Source of the DNA: Lachnospiraceae bacterium
GTDB taxonomy: Bacteria > Bacillota_A > Clostridia > Lachnospirales > Lachnospiraceae
Reading direction: 5' to 3'
Length of the DNA stretch: 64,000 nt
NCBI GenBank assembly: GCA_017516285.1
Contig: JAFXDD010000022.1
Coordinates: forward strand, 62,001 to 126,000
The notes under the pieces are model-generated. The model made no database searches, was not told the origin of the DNA, and was given only the letters and a program-made list of their open reading frames with translations. Position numbers and translations under genes: made by a program. Shown piece by piece: positions 36,854-45,204 of the stretch; positions within the stretch are counted from its first letter, which is position 1, and each line of letters begins with the position of its first letter.

Positions 36854-37522
36854 TTAGTCCTTGTATATAGGGAGAGTGTTATAAAATGCAGCTTCAGCAG
36901 CCTGTCTGTAAGGCCTCAGCCACAGATTTCCCATGCCCATGGTAAAGGAACAAAAGATGGCCCAGCCTATGAAACTAAACCGTAAGCAAAACAACCTGAA
37001 TCTATTGCCTGACATCATTTCCTTTGACCGTTCAATTGCTTCACCGGATGTCAGTTCCGGATGTTCTGCCAGAATGTAGCCGGTCATTGCATAACTGTAT
37101 TTTGCAATAATTCCGGGAATGATAAACAGAAAAGACCGCAACAATATATATAATCCTTTTAAAAATCTAGTTGCAGCCAGTATCTTCCAGTTCTGAAAAT
37201 ATGCAAAAAGTGTTTCCACCTTTGTCTCTTTCCGTTCCACCAGATCCATATTAAATCTGGCATATCCTGCTTCTATCACACTTCCCAACACAAAATAGAT
37301 TACTGCCATAGCAATCGCAGCTAAAGCTATGTACACGGCACTCCCGGCAACAATCATTCTCAACTGATCATTTAGACCTCCGTTTGTGGAGAGGATTGTC
37401 TGCCCAACAAGTTCAAAGCTCACATCTGCTCCGGACATATCAATGTTTAATTTTAACTCCGGTCCATCTGAACCCAATCCTCCAAGCAAAGAAGCAATCA
37501 AACCAACCACTACGGCAATCAT
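36854..37522 (-). CDS. DUF975 membrane protein, N-terminus truncated
   Basis: 222 residues from ATG 37522, which has no good RBS. Upstream in the same frame, after a stop, is SRRRKALRGKWM, where family members normally have a longer N-terminus ending ALRGxW. So the gene seems to have lost about its first 10-15 codons at a junction with the lipoprotein remnant upstream. The rest is typical: hydrophobic segments near the start, at 58-80, 115-150 and 185-205, with GYARFNMDLVERK and SYAMTGYILAEHPELT. Function of the family is unknown. Expression in this form is doubtful. Confidence 0.7.
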   Translation of the reverse strand: MIAVVVGLIASLLGGLGSDGPELKLNIDMSGADVSFELVGQTILSTNGGLNDQLRMIVAGSAVYIALAAIAMAVIYFVLGSVIEAGYARFNMDLVERKETKVETLFAYFQNWKILAATRFLKGLYILLRSFLFIIPGIIAKYSYAMTGYILAEHPELTSGEAIERSKEMMSGNRFRLFCLRFSFIGWAIFCSFTMGMGNLWLRPYRQAAEAAFYNTLPIYKD

Positions 37523-37526
37523 CCAT

Positions 37527-37956
37527 TTACCACGTAATGCCTTCCTTCTCCGGCTCTATGACATATATACTCCAAATTGCCTGCTCATCATTTATGCTAT
37601 TCATATTAACAAGCCACAGCTCGTCATCTACCTTCAATATACTATATCCAAGCATCAATGGTTGATACTGCACCTCATCATAATTTGCAAGCAGGTCCGT
37701 TTGTGCACCAAAACCTTCCATGGAATATAGGGCATTCCACTCTGCGTCCGTATATGGAAACTCCTGCCAGCCCCAATTAATGGGTCTATATTCTTCGCTG
37801 TTAGCTTGTCCCTCCGGAACATCAGCAGAATAAATTGGGCTAAAAAGAAGTGCCTTCCTTGCCAAGCTCCGAATCAACCTCTTTGGTGCTCTTGTAAGAG
37901 CATGCACTTAATGTCATAGACAACAGTATAGTTATTAATAAAAATTGCTTCTTCAT
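37527..37956 (-). pseudogene. Island lipoprotein broken by an early frameshift
   Basis: From ATG 37956, overlapping by one base the stop of the gene before it, a lipoprotein leader is read: MKKQFLLITILLSMTLSACS, then YKSTKEVDSELGK. The frame stops after 38 codons. The remaining body is in another frame (SPIYSADVPEGQ to EKEGITW, about 105 residues, rich in Trp and Tyr, no recognised domain). The leader matches the other lipoproteins of this island. A single shift near 37850 explains the break. An overlapping ATG frame of 126 residues is only part shadow and lacks a leader. Confidence 0.7.
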
Positions 37957-38747
37957 TACTCAACACTATCCTTTTCAACCTCTATCCCATATGCCATTCG
38001 TGTATTATCAATCTCCTCCTGCATATACTTTATTGTCCCCTCCTGCTCACAGACTGTTTCAATATAATCAAAATACTCGTCCAATATTTCGGTCGGAATG
38101 TCAACTGCTTTACTTGTATTTTTAGATAACTCCTCAAAGACGTAGATTTCTCCTTCATGGTAAAGTGCCAACGGACTCATTAAAGCTTTTTTTACTTCAT
38201 CTATGTCCTCTAGGTACAAAGCATCTATGGTCTCTGCAGTTAAATATATGCCACCCTTCTCATTGTTCTTTTTAATAAGGTCTTCTTTGGAAATCTCCAA
38301 ATCTACAATAATTTGATAAATCGTTGGAAGTGCTTCCTGCTCTTCGGCTGATTTCTTCAAAAACACGTTATCAACCCATTCCTGACAAGCTTCTCTACCC
38401 ACAACTAATGATGCCAAATGTATGTTGTAAACTTCATCAATATACTTACGTAAGAACGAATAATCGCTACCACCAACAGCCGGTGCTTCTGCATATGTAT
38501 CTTCGCTGCTTTCTGTAGCAGCCTCCACTGAAACTGCGGTCTCGCTAACGCTTGTTGCAACCTCCACTGAAACTGCGGTCTCACTAACGTTTGTTGCAAC
38601 CTCCTCTTCATGACTGACCTCGGTACTACCAGTTTCAGCAAACTGCGTTTCACCAATATCCGCATCGGCCTCCCCCGTACTCTTGTAAGAGCATGCACTA
38701 AGTGTCATTGACAACAGCATAGTTATTAATAAAAATTGCTTCTTCAT
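37956..38747 (-). CDS. Island lipoprotein A (paralogue of 48702-49454)
   Basis: Start set at ATG 38747 after AGGAGGT. 263 residues. The lipoprotein leader has lipobox LSAC (Cys at about residue 19). The tether after it contains DIGETQFAETGSTE and two 13-residue repeats (VSETAVSVE type). From residue about 90 a helical domain starts FLRKYIDEVYNIHLAS and ends EVEKDSVE. That domain is about 85 percent identical by eye to the one at 48702-49454 and is not recognised from elsewhere. It is predicted to be membrane-anchored on the outer face. Coupled to the broken lipoprotein by a one-base overlap. Confidence 0.8.
   Translation of the reverse strand: MKKQFLLITMLLSMTLSACSYKSTGEADADIGETQFAETGSTEVSHEEEVATNVSETAVSVEVATSVSETAVSVEAATESSEDTYAEAPAVGGSDYSFLRKYIDEVYNIHLASLVVGREACQEWVDNVFLKKSAEEQEALPTIYQIIVDLEISKEDLIKKNNEKGGIYLTAETIDALYLEDIDEVKKALMSPLALYHEGEIYVFEELSKNTSKAVDIPTEILDEYFDYIETVCEQEGTIKYMQEEIDNTRMAYGIEVEKDSVE
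38520..38607 (-). repeat. Two 39-bp tandem coding repeats
   Basis: Two copies of a 39-base unit (containing ACTGAAACTGCGGTCTC on the plus strand) plus a partial third. They encode two 13-residue units of the lipoprotein tether and differ at a few bases. The number may vary by slippage. Confidence 0.75.
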
Positions 38748-38788
38748 TACGATATACCTCCTGTTCAACCAGATGTTTTGTTACTATG

Positions 38789-38817
38789 ATTATAGCAATT
38801 TAAAGCACATTTTTGAA
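38789..38817 (-). promoter_or_regulatory. Promoter of lipoprotein A
   Basis: Minus strand: TTCAAA, 17-base spacer, perfect TATAAT, 41 bases before the ATG. Confidence 0.7.
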
Positions 38818-38829
38818 CCCACTTCATAA

Positions 38830-38852
38830 AATCTTAAGTTATAAATAAGATT
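38830..38852. promoter_or_regulatory. Inverted repeat upstream of lipoprotein A promoter
   Basis: AATCTTA and TAAGATT separated by nine bases, 13 bases upstream of the -35. The same structure is at 45122-45144 in the duplicate cassette. It could bind an activator; this is inference. Confidence 0.4.
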
Positions 38853-38876
38853 CCTTCATTACTAATTCCCCAGAAT

Positions 38877-39527
38877 TTATTGGGTATAATTTTCATCATA
38901 AAATATATTGTACATATCAGAGATTACAATATTTTCTCCAAACTCTAATTGAAAATAAACATGCGTCATAAACTTATCTTTTAGTGTATCTGCATCCAAT
39001 AATTCAACAGTGTCTCCATCTAAAACAACTTTTGTAAGTAGCAGTTCTGTCTCGCTCATTGTTTCGGTTCCGCTTGGTGTTGCAAACATTTTTATATTAT
39101 CTGGAGTTCCGCCTTCCCACTGTATTAGAATACTTTCAATCTGTGCTGAATTGTGCCACAATGCTTCTTCCATAACCACGTCTTGATTACAATCATAAAA
39201 AGTAATGCTTTTTATATTAGGAACTTTTATTGTATCAGAGTTTTTATTATGTATCCATACGACTAGAAATATGATTGCCAAAATGATAGCAATAATCCAT
39301 CCTAATAATTCCCTTAATGCCATTTTTCTATTCTTTGTAACCGTATTTTCTGCTATTTCAATATTGAGGATTTTGGTCAGCATTTCTTTATTAATACCTT
39401 GGGGAAGGGAACTTCCATTTTCCCATTTTGAAACTGCTTGGCGACTTACTCCCAGTTGAAATGCCAGTTCCTCTTGAGATAGATTTCTCTTTTCTCTTTC
39501 GTGTTTAATTTGTTCTCCTAAAGTCAT
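38877..39527 (-). CDS. Membrane-anchored XRE-type regulator
   Basis: 216 residues, ATG 39527. Residues 1-60 are a Cro/C1-type HTH (LSQEELAFQLGVSRQAVSKWENG). One membrane segment follows at about 73-93, and then an outer domain of about 120 residues (ITFYDCNQDVVMEEA and GENIVISDMYN). The arrangement suggests a one-component sensor with DNA-binding inside and a sensory domain outside, a plan common in Firmicutes. It sits within the exported-protein island, close to the duplicated lipoprotein promoter, and may regulate it. The sensory domain is not recognised. Confidence 0.8.
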   Translation of the reverse strand: MTLGEQIKHEREKRNLSQEELAFQLGVSRQAVSKWENGSSLPQGINKEMLTKILNIEIAENTVTKNRKMALRELLGWIIAIILAIIFLVVWIHNKNSDTIKVPNIKSITFYDCNQDVVMEEALWHNSAQIESILIQWEGGTPDNIKMFATPSGTETMSETELLLTKVVLDGDTVELLDADTLKDKFMTHVYFQLEFGENIVISDMYNIFYDENYTQ

Positions 39528-39575
39528 GATATAATTCCTCCATGTAATATTTTATACAGCCTTATTATATCCGCA

Positions 39576-39627
39576 ACAGCAGTTGCAAACCACCACCTTA
39601 ACGCAACTTGGCAGTTGCGACTGCTGT
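39576..39627. promoter_or_regulatory. Inverted repeat upstream of the membrane-anchored regulator
   Basis: ACAGCAGTTGC (39576) and GCGACTGCTGT (39617) pair with one mismatch across 30 bases. A further AGTTGC copy lies beside the right arm. It is in the gap upstream of the XRE gene and could be its operator. Confidence 0.35.
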
Positions 39628-39668
39628 AAAGACTTTGCAATTAATAAATCTTCTCATTGGCTATTCTC

Positions 39669-41993
39669 CTAATACTGCTCCTGCATATATAATTGCACTC
39701 TATTTTGAATAAGCCCCATTACCTCCCGGGCGCTCTTCTTCCCACTAAAGTACACATCCATCTCCTCTAAAATAATGCTATACATGGTGCTGTCTATTAC
39801 AGAGCTTAGCTCCACGCTATCTATCAAATTCCAGAACTCCGCTGCGTTTTCTTCGGAAATTTGATAAATGTAAACCGGTTCTTCCCATTCAAAATGGACC
39901 TGTTCCTTGGCCACTGGCTCCTCTGCGCCTTCTGCGTTTATACTGTATTCTACAGTCATAGCTTCTTCTATATATCTCTGTAAAAGCGTGCGTGAAACCG
40001 GTAAGTCAGTCAGCTTCTCCTGATAAGCCGGTTCCAGTGTCCCTGCCAGAAAATCCAAAGCTTCCTCGGTGTGCTCACTTAAGGCATTGATACTGAAGGC
40101 ATAGCCTGCTATCTCTGCTACATTACCGCTTTGTCCTTCCAACGGATATCCCATGTAGGCCACCTCTTTTCCACAAAACATGGTCTCTACACGGCATGTA
40201 CCAAACACATCCGACAACGTAAGGGGATATAATAACGCCCTTCCTTCGCTAAACAGTGCTTTTAAAGAAGTATCTTCATCAAACTGCAGACTCTCCGGAA
40301 AACCATTAGAAAACCCCATCATTCTTAAAAAGCTATCCTGCTCAAAGTTACAAGTCCCCTCTGACCAGTCCACAAACTGCCCGATACTGCCACTGCATAA
40401 ACAGCCGAATACAGACAGTTTGGTCTCACCCGGAAAGAGTATGCTGCCCTCTTCCCTGCTTTCGTAATAGTCCATAAGTGCCTGCACATTCCATCCTGAC
40501 ATTTCGTCTAATTCTGCGTCCTTCAAAGCAATGGTACCCACCTTAAATTCCGGCACTAAAACATATAATCCATTATCCAGTGCAAAAGCTTCTAAAATGT
40601 TTTTGGTATACGTTTCTTCTGACAATGTCTCCACAAAATCAGATAAATCCAGAAATGCTTCATTGGTCACATAGGCAGGCGTATAGAAAGACCCCCAATT
40701 AACGATATCCGGTCCTTTTCCAGTTGCAATTTTTATCAGCAGATTGCTGATGGCCTCCTGAAGGGTGACTTCTCCCAGTATAAGCTGATTTTCTATCACA
40801 ACTTCATAATCACTCTGAGTAGCATTGTATTCCTGCACATACTGTGCAAGCAGTGCATCCTCTCTAAATACCGCCAACGTTACCTGTTCTTTTTGCTTTG
40901 TTTCTTCCTTGGTGCTATTTACTTCCTTTAAAAGTGGAATATAATAAATCTTTGTACCCTCTGCCATATTCACAATACTATTATTCACTACAGAAACAGC
41001 AGGCACTACCATAAGCAAACGTCCATCCTCCATGATACAGGTTTTGCTACCATCCACTGCACAAGGAAAATTCTTTGGAGCAAGATATACACTTTCCTCC
41101 CCATCTGCACTGTATTTACATATACCATAGCCCGGTCCGTACAGAGTCAAATCGCTGTCAAAACCCATGCCCACAGCAGCAAACATGCTGCCACTAAACT
41201 CCGAACTCAAACTATCTTCTTCTAGGGTCAGACTCGCTCCATCGCATTTAGCAAGTACATTGGTGCCATCCTGCTTCCAAAGCACTGCATACACGCTGCC
41301 ATCCTGTGCTCTTCCCAAAGCATCAATATGTGAATACTCCTTCTCATTGGCAATCGCTCCAACATAACTACCCGTACCATCAAACACTAAAAACAGCTCT
41401 TCTCTCATAATACCGATGCGTACAAAAATATACCCCTCTGCATCCACTGCAACAGCCCACGGAGAAGACTGTGCCGGCACCAATTCCGTTATATCGCACT
41501 CTAGCAGAACATTGCCTTCTCCGTCCAGCTTCCACAGAAGCATTTGCTTTATATTTCCAGTTGCATCCTTGCCGCGCAACACCGTATAAATATTACCGGC
41601 AGTGTCTGTTGTAATTACCATTGGAGCAAGCCCCTCCGGCAGCTCCGCTAACACTGCTTTCGATACACTCTCCCCAATAGTCATTTCATAGATGCCTGTA
41701 TATGCACCCTGTTCACAGGTAAAATAAATTTTATCTCTGTAATTGCAGATATCGTATATCAGAGCTTTACCGGTGTAATCTACCTCTAAGGCTTCGTAGC
41801 TAATCGGTATCGGTGACAAGCTCTCCCCGTCTGCTGTAAAGGAAGTATTTGAAATAGCTGACTTCTCTTCATTCGGCACGCTTTGCCTGGATTCATCGGT
41901 AAATCCAGGCTTTTCCTTTAAAGCTGTGCCGCAACCCATAAGACAGCTTAATATCATTATAATTATAAGTATTAAAATTCCGGTTCGTTTCAT
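39669..41993 (-). CDS. Lipoprotein: propeller-like domain plus solute-binding domain (1)
   Basis: 774 residues, ATG 41993 after GAGGTG. Lipobox LMGC with Cys at about residue 21. Residues about 60-365 show recurring DTAGNIYTV and DAEGYIFVR units, typical of beta-propeller blades. Residues about 378-740 resemble an extracellular ABC sugar-binding protein (VTLAVFREDALLAQYVQEYN; GKGPDIVNW; GYAFSINALSE). No permease or ATPase gene lies near, so it may act as a surface receptor or sensor input rather than a transporter part. It is paralogous in plan and in its C-terminal motif (ARExMGLIQNRVxLYMQEQ) to 42094-44319. Confidence 0.8.
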   Translation of the reverse strand: MKRTGILILIIIMILSCLMGCGTALKEKPGFTDESRQSVPNEEKSAISNTSFTADGESLSPIPISYEALEVDYTGKALIYDICNYRDKIYFTCEQGAYTGIYEMTIGESVSKAVLAELPEGLAPMVITTDTAGNIYTVLRGKDATGNIKQMLLWKLDGEGNVLLECDITELVPAQSSPWAVAVDAEGYIFVRIGIMREELFLVFDGTGSYVGAIANEKEYSHIDALGRAQDGSVYAVLWKQDGTNVLAKCDGASLTLEEDSLSSEFSGSMFAAVGMGFDSDLTLYGPGYGICKYSADGEESVYLAPKNFPCAVDGSKTCIMEDGRLLMVVPAVSVVNNSIVNMAEGTKIYYIPLLKEVNSTKEETKQKEQVTLAVFREDALLAQYVQEYNATQSDYEVVIENQLILGEVTLQEAISNLLIKIATGKGPDIVNWGSFYTPAYVTNEAFLDLSDFVETLSEETYTKNILEAFALDNGLYVLVPEFKVGTIALKDAELDEMSGWNVQALMDYYESREEGSILFPGETKLSVFGCLCSGSIGQFVDWSEGTCNFEQDSFLRMMGFSNGFPESLQFDEDTSLKALFSEGRALLYPLTLSDVFGTCRVETMFCGKEVAYMGYPLEGQSGNVAEIAGYAFSINALSEHTEEALDFLAGTLEPAYQEKLTDLPVSRTLLQRYIEEAMTVEYSINAEGAEEPVAKEQVHFEWEEPVYIYQISEENAAEFWNLIDSVELSSVIDSTMYSIILEEMDVYFSGKKSAREVMGLIQNRVQLYMQEQY

Positions 41994-42093
41994 AAAAGCA
42001 CCTCACATTTTGTATATGTATAAAAGCATAGCTGATGGCTGTTAAAAGGCTGTTAGAAAAGTGTTAGAGGGATGTTAACCGCCTCATCATGCT

Positions 42094-44319
42094 TTAATCC
42101 ATCTGCTCTTGCAAATATACACCCACTCTGTTTTGAATCAGTGCCGTCACCTCATCCAGACTTTTTTGTCCCTCAAAAAAGAATTCCGCTTCTTCGTTAA
42201 TGATATTTTGAATGTGGGTATGGTACTTAAATTTTACATCAGCCCGCTGGATTAACTGCTTTACGGCATCTACATCACTTTGGGTTGCCTCATAAATTTC
42301 TATATAGTTATTGCTATCCTTATATGTACGGTTAATTACGGGTACCTCTCCCTCAGGAGTTGAAGCATACGTTTTTTCCATTACCTGCTCCATTTTGGTA
42401 TCAAACTGTGTTTTTATAACAGGAAAGCCACCATTCCCGTAACCATTCATCAGATAATATTTTATAAATTCCCATGCCTTATCCTGATTTTCTCCCTTGG
42501 CATTGATTGCCAGCTGGCTACCCCGGAAGCTTACCGCTGTGCCGCTTCCCTCCACAGCAGGATAGCCGATAAAATCCAAATTATCTCCATACAGCTTCGC
42601 CTGCAGCTGATAATCGGCCACGCTGGATATCAGGCCTACCGACATTAAAATGTCGCCCTTTTGGATATCTGCCGACAGACTTCCGTTTTTATAGCCACCT
42701 TTATATTCTTTTGCAAACTCCAAAACTTCCTTAAAGCCTTCGCTTTCAAAGCTGCAAGTACCACTTTCCCAATCTATAAATTCATCCATTCCCATAGTGC
42801 AAAGCGTTGTCAAGACCGGTTCATCAGCAGAAAACCCATTTATGGCATTAATATTTTTGCCATTATTCTTTAAAATCTGCATTAACTCCGTTAAGGTAAC
42901 GCCATACCGCCCCTGAACAATCGAATTGCTGCCCCACATGGAATAAAGCTGGAAGGCAGGCGCTATGTTATATAAATGCCCCTCCAATTCGTATGCACGC
43001 AAAGCACTTGGCATAAGCTGCTCCTTGCAGCACTCACTATCCTGCTCCATATACAAATACAAATCTACAAATGCATTCTTCTTGGCCAACATCTCGTAGT
43101 CAATCATGGATACTTCTAAAATATCCGTTGCCTCACCTCTGACGATATCCAGCTTTAATTGCTCTACTCCTGCATCAAAGCCTTCCTCTTCGTCATAATA
43201 AGTAATAATTTCTATCCTGATACCATCGCTAAAACGGTTGAAACTTGTTACCGCATCCTTTAATTCTGCAAAAGCCTCCATACTACCCAGCGTCAGTATT
43301 ATTTCCTCACTTTGCCCAACTTCAAGATATGTATATTCGGAATTGCCGTTTTCATCATAGTTATCCACAATCTCAATTGCATCCCCCTTCATTCCCAGAT
43401 AAATAATGTCTGACGGATATATACCATATGTGGAAAGCTCTAACAGTTTCTCTGCAGCCTGTTCCTTAAATAAATATTTATACACACCACTTCCCCGACA
43501 AAACAGGAACCCACCTTCTATGGCAGAAACCTTTTCCATATCATTTAAGGAACCCACATCCTCCATACGTATCTTTTCAGTCGCCCCTTCTTGTTCCGCG
43601 TGCACCTCCTGCACATACACTCCCTCTGGATCCTTTGCCAGCATGACCGGAACACCATCACTGCCAACGGTAAAGCTTAAAAGCTGTGAGCCATTTGAAT
43701 TTGGTACCTGTTCATAAAACAAGGTATCTAACCGGGCATCCTTTACATATATCTGATCAACCAGTGTATAGACATTTTCCGGTTCATCCTCCCAGAACTC
43801 CCTTATTGGCAAAATTGTTTCATACCAGAAATAAAAATAACCTGCATCATCCACATATAAGCCTTTTGGAACAACCTCATGTCGTTCATTTACATGATCC
43901 AGTACAAAATCTCCTAAGGCGCTAAGCTCCCCATTATGGTCTATTTTCCAAAAAATTTCCTTATCCCTTGTCACGCCCAGTACATATATATTCCCATTGG
44001 TATCTACCGTTATGGTGCGAACCTCCGTTACTCCCTCTATTTTTACTTCCTTTAAAATTTCATTTCCTTCCGCCTCTTGAAATACCACGGTAGCCCCGGT
44101 GCTGTCAATATAACATCCATACACGATATCATCCTTCACCACAGCCTGTTCCAAATGACAGCCCAGAGAATAATGCGTAGCCTTCCACGAAACAACCTCT
44201 GCCTGCTGCGCCTCATTTACACTTTCCTTACCGGAAATATCTATGCTTTCTTTACTGCAGGCTGATAAAGTTACAAGGATACAGAAGCATAGCAGTAGAT
44301 TTGTAAATCTTTTTTTCAT
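42094..44319 (-). CDS. Lipoprotein: propeller-like domain plus solute-binding domain (2)
   Basis: 741 residues, ATG 44319; the RBS GGAGG lies in the last codons of the gene before it, seven bases away, so the two are co-expressed. Lipobox LSAC, Cys at about residue 21. Residues about 55-330 contain DTNGNIYVLG and DDAGYFYFWY blades. Residues about 345-735 match an ABC-type solute-binding fold (FNRFSDGIRIEIITYYDE; GEATDILEVSMIDYEMLA; QLAINAKGENQDKAWEFIKYYL). Ends LIQNRVGVYLQEQMD, like its paralogue. No transporter genes are adjacent. The ligand is unknown. Confidence 0.8.
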   Translation of the reverse strand: MKKRFTNLLLCFCILVTLSACSKESIDISGKESVNEAQQAEVVSWKATHYSLGCHLEQAVVKDDIVYGCYIDSTGATVVFQEAEGNEILKEVKIEGVTEVRTITVDTNGNIYVLGVTRDKEIFWKIDHNGELSALGDFVLDHVNERHEVVPKGLYVDDAGYFYFWYETILPIREFWEDEPENVYTLVDQIYVKDARLDTLFYEQVPNSNGSQLLSFTVGSDGVPVMLAKDPEGVYVQEVHAEQEGATEKIRMEDVGSLNDMEKVSAIEGGFLFCRGSGVYKYLFKEQAAEKLLELSTYGIYPSDIIYLGMKGDAIEIVDNYDENGNSEYTYLEVGQSEEIILTLGSMEAFAELKDAVTSFNRFSDGIRIEIITYYDEEEGFDAGVEQLKLDIVRGEATDILEVSMIDYEMLAKKNAFVDLYLYMEQDSECCKEQLMPSALRAYELEGHLYNIAPAFQLYSMWGSNSIVQGRYGVTLTELMQILKNNGKNINAINGFSADEPVLTTLCTMGMDEFIDWESGTCSFESEGFKEVLEFAKEYKGGYKNGSLSADIQKGDILMSVGLISSVADYQLQAKLYGDNLDFIGYPAVEGSGTAVSFRGSQLAINAKGENQDKAWEFIKYYLMNGYGNGGFPVIKTQFDTKMEQVMEKTYASTPEGEVPVINRTYKDSNNYIEIYEATQSDVDAVKQLIQRADVKFKYHTHIQNIINEEAEFFFEGQKSLDEVTALIQNRVGVYLQEQMD

Positions 44320-44326
44320 AATATTT

Positions 44327-45040
44327 TTATTCCTCCGTGCTTTCTAAGCTTTCAATATCTAACTTAGCATTCGTCAGCACATTAATATACTCGCCATCCT
44401 TCTCCTGAAATACATTATAACCGCCCGCTGACAAGCCATAATATCCTTTATAAATATCGTTATCCGTTAAATCAAGCACAAAAATGTAATATTCCTGGCC
44501 TTGCACTAACTCATAGTAAGATTCATTCTTTATTAGAATCATTTCCTCTAGTTCTTCTGGGGTAAGCTTATCAGCATTGAGTTTTAATTTTGCGCCTTCA
44601 TCCTTCGTATCAATAAATTCCTGCATTGATACGATGCCGCCACCACTGTCAGCCAGCTTTATATTTTTCGGAACACTGCCATCATCATTCATTAATACGT
44701 CCAAGACCTCTACATTGTATGTACTGTCAGGCATACCAGAATTTTTTACAAAAAACTTCGTTTTTTCTTTTGTTATGACTCGAATTTTTAACAAGTAATC
44801 GGCATGCTCACATACAACTGCCGGATCTAATACATTAAACGCCCAACTACTTTCAGCAGAAATAACTTTAACAACATTATCCGCTTGTACAACCTCCTCT
44901 TCATGACTGACCTCGGTACTACCAGTTTCAGTAAACTGCGTTTCTGCAATATCCGCATCGGCCTCCCCCGTACTCTTGTAAGAGCATGCGCTAAGTGTCA
45001 TAGACAACAACATAGTTATTAATAAAAATTGTTTCTTCAT
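44327..45040 (-). CDS. Island lipoprotein B, shared leader with a different body
   Basis: Start set at ATG 45040 after AGGAGGT. 237 residues. The first 50 are nearly identical to lipoprotein A (leader, LSAC, DIAETQFTETGSTEVSHEEE) and belong to the duplicated cassette. The body from residue about 52 is unrelated: VISAESSWAF, then EVLDVLMNDDGSVPKN and YYELVQGQEYYIFVLDL, a beta-rich domain I do not recognise. It is followed at seven bases by the second propeller/solute-binding lipoprotein, so they may work together on the surface. Confidence 0.8.
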   Translation of the reverse strand: MKKQFLLITMLLSMTLSACSYKSTGEADADIAETQFTETGSTEVSHEEEVVQADNVVKVISAESSWAFNVLDPAVVCEHADYLLKIRVITKEKTKFFVKNSGMPDSTYNVEVLDVLMNDDGSVPKNIKLADSGGGIVSMQEFIDTKDEGAKLKLNADKLTPEELEEMILIKNESYYELVQGQEYYIFVLDLTDNDIYKGYYGLSAGGYNVFQEKDGEYINVLTNAKLDIESLESTEE

Positions 45041-45155
45041 TATGATATACCTCCTGTTCAACCAGATGTTTTGTTGCTTTATTATAGCAATCTAAAGCAC
45101 ATTTTTGTACCTACTTCATAAAATCTTAAGTTATAAATAAGATTCCTTCATTACA
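44890..45155 (-). repeat. Duplicated promoter and leader cassette, copy 2
   Basis: Partner of 38597-38866. It includes a TACAAA-17-TATAAT promoter at 45081-45109 and the AATCTTA/TAAGATT inverted repeat at 45122-45144. Confidence 0.8.
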
Positions 45156-45161
45156 CCAAAA

Positions 45162-45185
45162 GAACTGCACCCACCAGTACAGTTC
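45162..45185 (-). terminator. Terminator of the Rpn-like pseudogene
   Basis: GAACTG pairs with CAGTTC, the stem extended by an AC/GT pair across one mismatch. TTTT follows on the minus strand. Confidence 0.55.
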
Positions 45186-45204
45186 CCTCGTTGTCAGCCT
45201 CCAG

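Larger units (their letters stand above)
38597..38866 (-). repeat. Duplicated promoter and leader cassette, copy 1
   Basis: About 265 bases nearly identical to 44890-45155. They cover the first 50 or so codons (leader, lipobox, tether), RBS, promoter and an upstream inverted repeat. Identity ends sharply on both sides, where the gene bodies differ. Confidence 0.8.

Noticed and set aside
37527..37907. A 126-residue protein starting MHALTRAPKRL
   Set aside because: Its first residues are the lipoprotein leader DNA read in the wrong frame; the true start is at 37956 and the gene is frameshifted.
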